NCBI RefSeq assembly: GCF_000383595.1
Contig: NZ_KB911581.1
Location: 2,050,264 to 2,114,263 of the forward strand
Direction of reading: 5' to 3'
Origin: Streptomyces bottropensis ATCC 25435
GTDB lineage: Bacteria; Actinomycetota; Actinomycetes; Streptomycetales; Streptomycetaceae
Length of the DNA stretch: 64,000 nucleotides
The stretch's first letter is position 1, and every line of letters starts with the position of its first letter. The notes under the pieces were generated by a model. It did no database searches. It saw only the letters and a program-made list of their open reading frames with translations, and was not told the DNA's origin. This document shows, one piece after another, positions 16,610 through 25,255 of the stretch. Both the position numbers and the translations under genes were made by a program.

Positions 16610-18832
16610 ATGCCCACCCCCCAGCCGACCCGTCGCACCCTCCTCGCCGGAGCCACGGCCACCGCAGCCCTCACCACCCTCCCCGCACTCGCCACCCCGG
16701 CCCACGCCACCGACGCGAAAAGCGGCCCGACCGCCGGACGCTACCGCTGGCGCACCGCCGTCATCGGCGGCACCGGCTTCATCACCGGCGTCCTGTTCCA
16801 CCCGACCGCGCGCGGATGCGCCTACGCCCGTACCGACATCGGCGGCGCCTACCGCTGGGACGACCACCAGGCCCGCTGGACCCCGCTGACCGACCACCTC
16901 GGCTGGGACGACTGGAACCTCCTCGGCGTGGAGGCCATCGCCGTCGACCCCGCCCACCCGAACCGCCTCTACCTCGCCCTCGGCACCTACACCCAGTCCT
17001 GGGCCGGCTACGGCGCGATCCTCCGCTCCGACGACCGCGGCGCCACCTGGGCCCGTACCGACCTGACCGTCAGGCTCGGCGCCAACGAGGACGGCCGGGG
17101 CACGGGCGAGCGCCTGCTCGTCGACCCCCGCGACAGCGACACCCTGTGGCTGGGCACCCGGCACGACGGTCTGCTCAGGTCGACCGACCGGGGCGCCACC
17201 TGGGCGACGGCGACCGGCTTCCCGGCCACCCCCAGCGCCTCCGGCCAGGGCGTCACCCTGCTGGTCGCCGCCGGACGCACCGTCTACGCCGGCTGGGGCG
17301 ACGGCGACGGCACCACCGCCACCCTCTACCGGACCGGCGACGGCACCACCTGGGAAGCCGTCCCCGGCCACCCGACCGGTGCCTCCGCCAAGGTCCCGAT
17401 CCGCGCCGCCTACGACAGCCACTCCCGCGAGCTGTACGTGACGTACGCCGACGCGCCCGGCCCCAACGGCCAGTCCGACGGCAGTGTGCGCAAGCTCCGC
17501 ACCACCACCGGCGCATGGACCGACGTGACCCCGGTGCGGCCGGGCGGCACCACGAGCGACGGCGGCACCGACTCCTTCGGCTACGGCGGGGTCGCCGTCG
17601 ACGCCCGGCGCCCCGGCACGGTGGTCGTCTCGACCAACAACCGCTGGGCCGAGATCGACACCGTGTTCCGCTCCACCGACGGCGGCCGTACCTGGAGATC
17701 CCTCAAGGACTCCGCCGTCCTCGACGTGTCCGAGACCCCCTATCTCGCCTGGGGGGCCGACAAGCCGAAGTTCGGCTGGTGGATCCAGGCCCTCGCCCTC
17801 GACCCGTACGACTCCAAGCACCTCGTGTACGGCACCGGCGCGACGCTCTACGGCACCCGTGACCTGAAGCACTGGGCGCCGCGGGTCCGGGGCCTGGAGG
17901 AGACGTCCGTACGGCAGCTGATCTCCCCGCCGACCGGCGAGGCGCACCTGATCAGCGGCCTCGGGGACATCGGCACGATGTACCACGAGCGGCTCACGGC
18001 GTCCCCGTCGCGCGGCATGGCGTCCAACCCCGTGTTCGGGACGGCGACCGGACTCGCGCAGGCCGCCGCCAAGCCCTCGTACGTGGTCCGCACCGGCTGG
18101 GGCGACCACGGCAACGGCGCCTTCTCCCGCGACGGCGGGCGGACCTGGGCGCCTTTCGCGGCCCAGCCCGCCCTCGCCAAGGACGCGCCGGGCCCGATCG
18201 CCACCAACACCGACGGCACCGCGCTGCTGTGGTCCTTCGTGCACTGGGACGGCACGAAGTACCCCGCCCACCGCTCCGCCGACAACGGCGCGACCTGGAC
18301 CGAGGTCACCTCCTTCCCGAAGGGCGCCACACCGGTCGCCGATCCGGCCGACCCGGCCCGCTTCTACGCGTACGACACCGACGCGGGAACGCTGTACGCC
18401 AGCACCGACAGCGGCCGCTCGTTCGTGGCGCGCGCGAGCGGACTGCCGGGCGGGGACAGTCAGTTCGAGCTGGTCGCGGCCCCCGGACGCGCCGGTGACC
18501 TGTGGCTGAGCCTGAAGGGGAACGGGCTCTACCGCTCCACCGACGGCGGGGTGACCTTCTCGAAGGTCGACAGCTGCCGGGCCGCGTACACCCTCGGCTT
18601 CGGCAAGGCCGCCAAGGGCGCCCGTTACCCGGCGGTCTACCTGGTCGGCACGACGGAGACCGTCACCGCCGTCCACCGCTCCGACGACGGCGCGAAGACC
18701 TGGACCCGCATCAACGACGACGCCCACCAGTGGGGCTGGACCGGCGAGGTCGTCATCGGTGACCCGCGCGTGTACGGCCGCGTGTACCTGGCGACGAACG
18801 GGCGCGGCATCCAGTACGGGGACCCGGTCTGA
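16610..18832 (+). CDS. secreted family GH74 xyloglucanase
   Basis: 740-aa endo/exo-xyloglucanase built of two seven-bladed propellers. A Tat-like signal peptide (RRTLLAGATATAALTTLPALATPAHA, residues 8-33) precedes the mature enzyme. The catalytic aspartates expected for GH74 are present as D76 in ARTDIGGAYRW and D453 in SGLGDIGT. BNR-type SxDxGxTW repeats recur (SDDRGATW, STDRGATW, SADNGATW). The ATG at 16610 is preceded by GAGG and gives a proper signal peptide; upstream in-frame codons run into the intergenic repeat. It should cut xyloglucan backbones outside the cell, supplying oligosaccharides to the importer. Its stop overlaps the GH42 start (TGATG). Confidence 0.92.
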   Translation: MPTPQPTRRTLLAGATATAALTTLPALATPAHATDAKSGPTAGRYRWRTAVIGGTGFITGVLFHPTARGCAYARTDIGGAYRWDDHQARWTPLTDHLGWDDWNLLGVEAIAVDPAHPNRLYLALGTYTQSWAGYGAILRSDDRGATWARTDLTVRLGANEDGRGTGERLLVDPRDSDTLWLGTRHDGLLRSTDRGATWATATGFPATPSASGQGVTLLVAAGRTVYAGWGDGDGTTATLYRTGDGTTWEAVPGHPTGASAKVPIRAAYDSHSRELYVTYADAPGPNGQSDGSVRKLRTTTGAWTDVTPVRPGGTTSDGGTDSFGYGGVAVDARRPGTVVVSTNNRWAEIDTVFRSTDGGRTWRSLKDSAVLDVSETPYLAWGADKPKFGWWIQALALDPYDSKHLVYGTGATLYGTRDLKHWAPRVRGLEETSVRQLISPPTGEAHLISGLGDIGTMYHERLTASPSRGMASNPVFGTATGLAQAAAKPSYVVRTGWGDHGNGAFSRDGGRTWAPFAAQPALAKDAPGPIATNTDGTALLWSFVHWDGTKYPAHRSADNGATWTEVTSFPKGATPVADPADPARFYAYDTDAGTLYASTDSGRSFVARASGLPGGDSQFELVAAPGRAGDLWLSLKGNGLYRSTDGGVTFSKVDSCRAAYTLGFGKAAKGARYPAVYLVGTTETVTAVHRSDDGAKTWTRINDDAHQWGWTGEVVIGDPRVYGRVYLATNGRGIQYGDPV

Positions 18833-20823
18833 TGCCCGGGGCGACACGGCCGTCCCTCGCCGACGCCACGCGCGGACGGGTCCTCTTCGGCGGCGACTAC
18901 AACCCCGAGCAGTGGCCCGAGGAGACGTGGCACGAGGACGTCCGCCTCATGCGGGAGGCCGGCGTCACCACCGTCACCCTCGGCGTCTTCTCCTGGGCGA
19001 AGCTCGAACCACGCCCGGGAGCACGGGAGTTCGGCTGGCTGGACACGCTGATGGACCTGATGCACGCGAACGGCATCGGCGTCGTCCTGGCCACCCCCAC
19101 CTCCTCCCCGCCGCCGTGGATGGGCCGCCTGCACCCCGAGACCCTCCCGCGCGACGAGAACGGCCAGGTCGAGTGGTGGGGGTCCCGCCAGCACTTCTCC
19201 CACTCCAGCGCCACCTACCGCCGCTACGCCGCCGCCATCACCGAGGACCTCGCCGCCCGCTACGGCGGCCATCCGGCCCTCACCCTGTGGCACATCAACA
19301 ACGAGTACTGCACCTACGACTGGGGCGACGAGGCGGCGGCCACCTTCCGCGACTGGCTCCGGCGCAGGTACGGCACCCTCGACGCGCTCAACCGGGCCTG
19401 GGGCACGGCCTTCTGGAGCCAGGGCTACGACGGCTGGCACGAGATCATCCCGCCGCGCCGCGCCCACTACCTGCGCAACCCCGCACACGTGCTCGACTTC
19501 AGACGCTTCACGAGCGACATGCTCCTGGAGTGCTACGCCATCGAGCGCGACATCGTCCGCCGGCACACCCCGCACATCCCGGTCACCACCAACTTCATGC
19601 CGATGTGGACGGGCCAGGACGCGTGGCGGTGGGCCGAGGAGGAGGACGTCGTCTCGGTCGACATCTACCCGGACCCGCGTGACCCGCTCGGCGCACAGCA
19701 CGGGGCGCTGGTGCAGGACATGACGCGCTCCCAGGCGGGCGGCGGCCCGTGGATGCTCATGGAACAGGCGGCCGGCCCGGTCAACTGGCGCGGTGTCAAC
19801 CACCCCAAGCCGCGCGGCCTCAACCGGCTGTGGTCCCTCCAGGCCGTCGCCCGGGGCGCGGACGCCGTCTGCTACTTCCAGTGGCGGCAGTCCCGGCAGG
19901 GCGCGGAGAAGTTCCACTCCGGCATGGTCGGCCACGCGGGCGAGCGGGGGCGCACGTACCAGGAGGTCAAGCGGCTCGGGGCCGAGCTGGCGGCGGTGGG
20001 ACCGGCGGTGGCGGGGCAGCCCCTGCACGCCGAGGTGGCGATGCTGTTCGACTGGCACTCCTGGTGGGCGGGCGACCATGACGGCCGGCTGTCGAACGAG
20101 GTCGACCTGGCCCGGGTCGTACGGTCCTGGCACCGCGCCCTGTGGGAGTCGAACCTCACCACCGCCTTCGCCCACCCCGAGCACGACCTCTCCGCGTACC
20201 GGCTGGTCGTCGTACCGCAGCTCTACCTGCTCACCGACCCGGCCGTCGAGAACCTCCTCGCCTACGTACGAGGCGGCGGCACCCTCGTCAGCGGCTTCCT
20301 GACCGGCGTCGCCGACGAGGACGACCGCGTCCGCCCCGGCGGCATGGACGCGCGGCTCCGCGACCTCTTCGGCATCCGCACCCTGCACGAATGGTGGCCG
20401 CTGGACGCCGGGGAGGAGGTCGAGTGCGAGGGCCCGCGCGGGGTGTTCCGGGGCACGCTGTGGTCCGAGGAGATCGAGGCGGCGGACGCGGACGAGGCCG
20501 TCGCCTACAAGGGCGGTGAACTCGACGGGCTCCCGGCGGTGTTGCGCAGGGGACGCGCCTGGTACGTCTCCACGCTGCCCGAACCCGCTGAGCTGCGCGG
20601 CCTGTTGGCGCGGGTCGCGGCCGACGCCGGGGTACGGCCGGTGCTGGACGGGCTGCCCGACGGGGTCGAGGCGGTCCGGCGCGGCGATGTGCTGTTCGTG
20701 CTCAACCACGGCCGTGACACGGTCACCGTCGAGGTGCCGGGCACCCCTCGCGACCTGCTCACGGGCGCGACCGTGACCGGCACGCTGTCGCTCGCCCGGT
20801 ACGGCGTGGCGGTGCTGAGGTAA
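18832..20823 (+). CDS. family GH42 beta-galactosidase
   Basis: 663-aa cytoplasmic beta-galactosidase, no signal peptide. The opening GGDYNPEQWPEETW is the GH42 signature. Acid/base E158 lies in HINNEYC and nucleophile E311 in LMEQAAGPVNW. A trimerisation-type Rossmann domain (about 390-590) and a small C-terminal beta domain complete the family fold. The start codon overlaps the GH74 stop by one base, so the two are translationally coupled. Likely role: removing the terminal beta-galactose of xyloglucan side chains after import. Terminal beta-galactosides from other polymers are also possible substrates. Confidence 0.93.
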   Translation: MPGATRPSLADATRGRVLFGGDYNPEQWPEETWHEDVRLMREAGVTTVTLGVFSWAKLEPRPGAREFGWLDTLMDLMHANGIGVVLATPTSSPPPWMGRLHPETLPRDENGQVEWWGSRQHFSHSSATYRRYAAAITEDLAARYGGHPALTLWHINNEYCTYDWGDEAAATFRDWLRRRYGTLDALNRAWGTAFWSQGYDGWHEIIPPRRAHYLRNPAHVLDFRRFTSDMLLECYAIERDIVRRHTPHIPVTTNFMPMWTGQDAWRWAEEEDVVSVDIYPDPRDPLGAQHGALVQDMTRSQAGGGPWMLMEQAAGPVNWRGVNHPKPRGLNRLWSLQAVARGADAVCYFQWRQSRQGAEKFHSGMVGHAGERGRTYQEVKRLGAELAAVGPAVAGQPLHAEVAMLFDWHSWWAGDHDGRLSNEVDLARVVRSWHRALWESNLTTAFAHPEHDLSAYRLVVVPQLYLLTDPAVENLLAYVRGGGTLVSGFLTGVADEDDRVRPGGMDARLRDLFGIRTLHEWWPLDAGEEVECEGPRGVFRGTLWSEEIEAADADEAVAYKGGELDGLPAVLRRGRAWYVSTLPEPAELRGLLARVAADAGVRPVLDGLPDGVEAVRRGDVLFVLNHGRDTVTVEVPGTPRDLLTGATVTGTLSLARYGVAVLR

Positions 20824-20953
20824 CCCCGACTTCCTCCGGCGCCGAAACGTGGCGGGCGATCGGCCTCGTCGCCGGAGAAGACCGCGTCCTCACCCCGGGG
20901 TCGTGGTAGCTCCCCCCGCAGTTCCCCCCACCCATGGAAGGAACCCACACCCC

Positions 20954-21706
20954 ATGGCAACACGCACCCGCACCCGCACCCGCACCCGCACCCTGGGCCG
21001 GATCGGCAAGGTCCTGCTGGCCCCCGCCCTCGCCCTCGGTGTCACCGTCGGTCTCGCCTCCGCCCCCGCCTCGGCCGCCGTCTGGAACTCCTGCGACCGG
21101 TGGGGCAACACGAGCCTGGGCGGCTACACCCTCTACAACAACATCTGGGGCTCCGGCGCCGGCAGCCAGTGCGTCTGGGCCAACTCCGGTACCAACTGGG
21201 GGGTCTGGGCCGACCATCCCAACACCGGCGGCATCAAGTCGTACCCCAACTCCAAGAAGGTGATCAACAAGTCGATCACCTCGCTCGGCTCGCTCAACAG
21301 CAGCTACAACGTCACGGTCCCGTCCTCGGGCGCGTACAACACCTCGTACGACGTCTGGGACACGGACCACGACTACGAGATCATGCTCTGGGTCAACTAC
21401 AACGGCGCCGTCGGTGCCCTCGGCAGCTTCCAGCAGAGCGTGACGGTCGGCGGCCACAGCTGGAACGTCTACAAGGGCCGGGCCTACCGGTCCGACGGCA
21501 CGTACTGGGACGTCATCTCGTTCCTGCGCACCTCGGACTCGACCTCCGGCACCGTCCAGATCCTCCCCGTCCTGAAGTGGATCAAGGACACCAAGGGCTG
21601 GATGGGCAACGAGACCATCGGCGACGTGCAGTTCGGCTTCGAGGTCACCTCGTCCTCCGGCGGCTTGAACTTCACCACCAACAACCTGACGGTCAGCAGC
21701 AGTTGA
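20954..21706 (+). CDS. secreted family GH12 endoglucanase/xyloglucanase
   Basis: 250-aa single-domain beta-jelly-roll hydrolase. The signal peptide ends ASA before VWNSCDRWGN, the characteristic mature start of bacterial GH12 enzymes. Nucleophile E142 sits in DYEIMLWVNY and acid/base E230 in GDVQFGFEVTS. The n-region consists of five Arg-Thr repeats produced by a CGCACC microsatellite at 20963-20992. The ATG at 20954 has GGAAGGA upstream. Together with GH74 it would depolymerise xyloglucan or mixed beta-glucan outside the cell. It follows GH42 after 130 bases and closes the operon. Confidence 0.92.
   Translation: MATRTRTRTRTRTLGRIGKVLLAPALALGVTVGLASAPASAAVWNSCDRWGNTSLGGYTLYNNIWGSGAGSQCVWANSGTNWGVWADHPNTGGIKSYPNSKKVINKSITSLGSLNSSYNVTVPSSGAYNTSYDVWDTDHDYEIMLWVNYNGAVGALGSFQQSVTVGGHSWNVYKGRAYRSDGTYWDVISFLRTSDSTSGTVQILPVLKWIKDTKGWMGNETIGDVQFGFEVTSSSGGLNFTTNNLTVSSS
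20963..20992 (+). repeat. hexanucleotide microsatellite in the GH12 signal peptide
   Basis: Five exact copies of CGCACC in frame, encoding (Arg-Thr)5 directly after Met-Ala-Thr. Slippage would change the positive charge of the signal n-region without breaking the frame. Confidence 0.85.
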
Positions 21707-21741
21707 CGTCTGTCCCGGCAGTGATCCGCAGGTGAGACCGG

Positions 21742-21770
21742 GCCGGTGCCGTACCCCACGCGGCACCGGC
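21742..21770. terminator. hairpin between convergent GH12 and GH36 genes
   Basis: GCCGGTGCCG (21742-21751) pairs with CGGCACCGGC (21761-21770) across a 9-base loop, with partial extension outward. It lies in the 75-base gap between the two stops and probably serves both directions. Confidence 0.7.
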
Positions 21771-21781
21771 TCGGGTCCGTC

Positions 21782-24016
21782 CTACGCCCGCGCCCCGCCC
21801 TGCGCCGTCAGCCGGAGCAGCAGCACCCCGGGGGCGCGCGGCACCGTCACCCGCAGGGCGCCGGCACCCGGTTCCCAGACGGCCTTCGCCCGCGTCCGCG
21901 CGATCGACGGATGCAGGATCTCCACCCGGACCGGGGTGCCCGGCTCCGCCAAATGCGCCACGGGCAGCCGCACCTCCTGCGCCCCGCCCCTGCGCCACAC
22001 GGAGACGTACGCCGGTCCGCCCGGCCCGGGCGCCCGCAGTCCCAGCGCCAGCCACTCGTCCGTCCACCCCGGCAGACCGAGCGGCCAGAAGGGCACCGCG
22101 CGGGCCAGGTCCCCGCGGATCGCCTTGTACGTGTCCACCGCATCGCGCACGAGGCCGAGTTGCTGTTCCGTCATGCGGTCGAGATGGCCCGACAGATGGA
22201 TGCGGCCGAGGAGGGCGCCACCCAGGGTGAAGGCGATCAGGGCGTCGTCGTGCTCGGGCTGCGGGTAGGCCCACACGGCACCCTGTTCCGGCGGCACCGC
22301 CGTGGGCGCGGCGGCGGCGATCGAGGGGTAGCGGAGGGGATCCTGCTGGTCGCTGGTCGACTGGAGCTGCGACACGGCCAGGGTGGCGCCGTCCATCCGC
22401 ATCCCGCCGGAGGCGCAGTTCTCGACGACCAGGTGCGCGTGGCGGTCCAGCACGTCGGAGAGCCAGTCCAGGTAGGCCCGGGTGTGACCCAGGAGGCCGG
22501 CGCCGGGGGAGAGGTCGCCGGCGGCGGTGGTGCCGGGGTCGATCACGATGTTGTAGTCGAGCTTGAGGTAGCCCACGCCCCAGTCGCCGACCAGGCGGTC
22601 CACCGTCCTGTCGAGGTGCGCGCGGGCGGCCGGGTGGCGCAGGTCGAGCTGGTGACGGCCCTGTTCGGTCAGCCGCACCCCGTCCCGCTGGAAGAACGCC
22701 TCCGGCGGCAGTTCGGCCGCGACCGGGCTGCGTACGCCGACGACCTCGGGCTCCAGCCACAGCCCGGGCACCATGCCGCGCTCGCGGATCCGGTCCAGGA
22801 CGGCCCGGATGCCGGCGCCCGGGAAACGGCGCGCCGACGGCAGCCATTCGCCCACGCCGTCCCACCAGCCGCCGTCCACCGAGTCGTCGTACCAGCCGGA
22901 GTCGATGCAGAAGTACTCCGCGCCCACACCCGCCGCCGCGTCGACCAGCGGCAGCAGCTTCGCGGTGGTGGGGTCTCCCATCAGGGTGTTCATGTAGTCG
23001 TTGAACACCACCGGCAGCGCCACGTGGTCCGCGTGCGGCCGCCGGACGGCCCGCCGGTACGAGGTCAGCGCACCCAGGGCCTCGTCGAGCGCGGGGCCGG
23101 GCCCGGCCCCGGTGGCCGCACCGGCATCCACCCCCAGGGCCAGTGCCACCGGCACCGTGGTGAACTCCTCCCCCCGCCCCAGCCGCACCCGCCACTGGTG
23201 CTCGGCGTCGGTCGGGCCGTTCAGGGCGAGGTAGGTGCCGTGTGCGCGTTCCCCCAGGTCCCAGCGCCAGCCGGCCGGTGACTCCACCTGCCAGACCCAT
23301 GCCCGGCCGCCGTCACCCCGTTCCGTGAGCGCCCCCATCGGCAGATGCCCGTCACTGGGCCAGCTACCCCGCCCGGTGAGGGCGAGCGCCGCCCGGCTGT
23401 CGTGCTGATGGACGTCGACGCTGATGTCCGCGACGGTCGCCCGCAGCGGCTCGGCGTACCAACGGCACTCCGCAAGCCAGTCGTTGCGAGCGCGGTGCAC
23501 GTCGAGGAGGTCGGGGGAGGGGAGGCCGCCGATGAGCAGGCTGCTGACGGACTGGACGACCAGGGGCTCGGTGCCGTCGTTGCGAAGGCGTACCCGGGAC
23601 CGGAGCACGGCGACCCCGGCGGGGGAGGACAGCTCGACGAACGCGGTCAACCCGCAGGCGGGATCGTGGAGTTCGATCGTCAGCCACTCCCAGCCACCGT
23701 CACCCTCCCCCTCCCCACCGCAGCGGTGCCCCCGGTACGCCAGTCGCGCACCGAACGCCGTACCGGTGAAGCGCGGCCCGGACCACCCGCTGCCGTGCCC
23801 GAACGCGGTCAACTCGACCAGGGGGAGCGCGACTTCGGCGTCGACGGTGTCACCGAAGGGACCGAGCCGGACCAGCCGCAGCGTACCGTCGGCGGCCGTC
23901 GCGAACCTCGTCCCGATCGCTGGGTGACCCCAGGCGAAGCCGTCCCCGACGCCGTCGGCACCCCGCGCGCCGCCCGTCCGCCCGCTTCCGCCGAAGTCGC
24001 CCGCACCCGAGTCCAC
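21782..24016 (-). CDS. family GH36 alpha-galactosidase
   Basis: 744-aa cytoplasmic alpha-galactosidase. An N-terminal beta-supersandwich precedes the catalytic barrel, which starts near VFNDYMNTLMGDPTT. Nucleophile D487 is in YLKLDYN and acid/base D556 in STSDQQDP; ENCASGGMRMDG is also typical. The GTG start has GAGGAGAGGAAG upstream. The gene is divergent from the lacI gene at 24122. Its 5' region contains three AGAACGT repeats at 12-base spacing and then the TGTGACCGGTCACA operators. Expected role: hydrolysing alpha-1,6-galactosides imported by the neighbouring transporter. Confidence 0.92.
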   Translation of the reverse strand: MDSGAGDFGGSGRTGGARGADGVGDGFAWGHPAIGTRFATAADGTLRLVRLGPFGDTVDAEVALPLVELTAFGHGSGWSGPRFTGTAFGARLAYRGHRCGGEGEGDGGWEWLTIELHDPACGLTAFVELSSPAGVAVLRSRVRLRNDGTEPLVVQSVSSLLIGGLPSPDLLDVHRARNDWLAECRWYAEPLRATVADISVDVHQHDSRAALALTGRGSWPSDGHLPMGALTERGDGGRAWVWQVESPAGWRWDLGERAHGTYLALNGPTDAEHQWRVRLGRGEEFTTVPVALALGVDAGAATGAGPGPALDEALGALTSYRRAVRRPHADHVALPVVFNDYMNTLMGDPTTAKLLPLVDAAAGVGAEYFCIDSGWYDDSVDGGWWDGVGEWLPSARRFPGAGIRAVLDRIRERGMVPGLWLEPEVVGVRSPVAAELPPEAFFQRDGVRLTEQGRHQLDLRHPAARAHLDRTVDRLVGDWGVGYLKLDYNIVIDPGTTAAGDLSPGAGLLGHTRAYLDWLSDVLDRHAHLVVENCASGGMRMDGATLAVSQLQSTSDQQDPLRYPSIAAAAPTAVPPEQGAVWAYPQPEHDDALIAFTLGGALLGRIHLSGHLDRMTEQQLGLVRDAVDTYKAIRGDLARAVPFWPLGLPGWTDEWLALGLRAPGPGGPAYVSVWRRGGAQEVRLPVAHLAEPGTPVRVEILHPSIARTRAKAVWEPGAGALRVTVPRAPGVLLLRLTAQGGARA

Positions 24017-24054
24017 GTCGCTTCCTCTCCTCAGCCGTCACTTCGCCACTCGCC

Positions 24055-24085
24055 ACGTTCTCCGGCACGTTCTTTGTTACGTTCT
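24055..24085 (-). promoter_or_regulatory. three AGAACGT direct repeats upstream of GH36
   Basis: On the plus strand ACGTTCT occurs at 24055-24061, 24067-24073 and 24079-24085, an exact 12-base period with unrelated 5-base spacers. Read on the minus strand these are AGAACGT repeats in the leader or promoter of the GH36 gene. Confidence 0.6.
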
Positions 24086-24086
24086 C

Positions 24087-24115
24087 TTGACGACGCATGT
24101 GTGACCGGTCACAAT
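24087..24115 (+). promoter_or_regulatory. promoter giving a leaderless lacI transcript
   Basis: TTGACG (24087-24092), a 17-base spacer and CACAAT (24110-24115) place the transcription start at 24122, which is the A of the lacI ATG. No ribosome binding site precedes that ATG, consistent with a leaderless mRNA. Confidence 0.6.
24100..24113. promoter_or_regulatory. LacI-type operator overlapping the -10 region
   Basis: TGTGACCGGTCACA, a perfect 14-bp palindrome with a central CG. It covers the spacer and part of the -10 of the lacI promoter and lies in the divergent GH36 control region, so one protein could regulate both genes. Confidence 0.8.
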
Positions 24116-24121
24116 CTTGGC

Positions 24122-25162
24122 ATGAATGTGACCGGTCACACAAGCCGCCCGGCAAGCATCCGGGACGTCGCGACCGCCGCCGGAGTCTCGTACCAGACCG
24201 TCTCCCGGGTGATCAACAATCACCCCAGCGTCAAGCACACGACGCGCGAGAGGGTGCAGGCCGCCATCGACGAGCTGGGGTTCCGGCGCAACGCCACCGC
24301 ACACGCCCTGGCCAGCGGGCGCACCCGGGCCGTGACCGTGCTGACCGCCAACACCACGCACTACGGCTATGCCTCGATCCTCCAGGGCATCGAGGAGGCG
24401 GCGCGGGCGGCGTCGTACGCGGTCGGGATCGGTGTGCTGGAGTCGGCGGACGAGGCCGCGGTCGCCGCCGAGGTGCAGCGGGCGGCGGACGCGGGCGGTG
24501 GACTCGTCGTGATCGCCTACGATCCGGCCGGTGTGGCGGCTCTCGGCGCGGTCCCCGCCGCGCTGCCGGTCGTCGGCGTCGTCGAGACCCCCGCGACCCC
24601 GCCCGGCGGCGACCGCCCCTGGGTGTGGACCGACGACCGCCAGGCCGCCTACGAGGCGACCCGTCACCTGCTCTCCCTCGGCCACGAGACCGTGCACTAC
24701 GTCGCGATCCCCTCCAGCACCCGCAGGACCAGCGCGGCCCGCACCACCGGCTGGCGGCAGGCGCTCCAGGAGGCCGGGGCGCCGGAACCCCGCCCGCTGC
24801 AGGGGAGTTGGGGCCCGGCGGGCGGCCACGCGGCCGGGCTCGAACTGGCCAAGGACCCGGCGGTCACCGCGGTCCTGTGCGGCAACGACGACCTCGCGCT
24901 CGGTGTGCTGCGCGCGCTGCACGAGTCCGGGCGCTCCGTACCGGGCGAGGTGAGCGTCACCGGGTTCGACGACGCCCCGCACTCCGCCTATCTGACCCCG
25001 TCCCTGACGACCGTACGCCTGGACTTCACCGGCCTCGGGCGGGCCGCGTTCGCCCTGCTGCACGGGGTCCTGGAGGCGTCCGCGCAGATCGCCCCGCACC
25101 CGGTCTCCGTACCGGAACTGGTGGTGCGGGAGAGCGCGGGCCCGCCGCCGGCCAAGCCCTGA
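24122..25162 (+). CDS. LacI-family transcriptional regulator (cluster 2)
   Basis: 346-aa repressor. The N-terminal helix-turn-helix is SIRDVATAAGVSYQTVSRVINNHPSVKHTT (about 11-40) with the hinge helix near ALASGRTRA. A periplasmic-binding-protein-like sensor domain ends VVRESAGPP. The ATG at 24122 coincides with the predicted transcription start. Codons 2-7 contain a copy of the operator TGTGACCGGTCACA, so the repressor would occlude its own start. It probably controls the divergent GH36 gene and the transporter genes downstream, with an alpha-galactoside or related sugar as inducer; the ligand is inference. Confidence 0.9.
   Translation: MNVTGHTSRPASIRDVATAAGVSYQTVSRVINNHPSVKHTTRERVQAAIDELGFRRNATAHALASGRTRAVTVLTANTTHYGYASILQGIEEAARAASYAVGIGVLESADEAAVAAEVQRAADAGGGLVVIAYDPAGVAALGAVPAALPVVGVVETPATPPGGDRPWVWTDDRQAAYEATRHLLSLGHETVHYVAIPSSTRRTSAARTTGWRQALQEAGAPEPRPLQGSWGPAGGHAAGLELAKDPAVTAVLCGNDDLALGVLRALHESGRSVPGEVSVTGFDDAPHSAYLTPSLTTVRLDFTGLGRAAFALLHGVLEASAQIAPHPVSVPELVVRESAGPPPAKP
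24127..24140. promoter_or_regulatory. LacI-type operator inside the lacI coding start
   Basis: Second perfect TGTGACCGGTCACA, centred 27 bases downstream of the first. It encodes part of the N-terminus Asn-Val-Thr-Gly-His and would sit at about +6 to +19 of the predicted leaderless transcript. Confidence 0.8.
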
Positions 25163-25255
25163 ACACCTCGGACCACCTCCTCCACCCGGCCGCTCACCGC
25201 TGCTCCGCATCCTGCTCTGTCCTGCCCTGAACCATCTGTTCTCGAAAGGCGCGCG

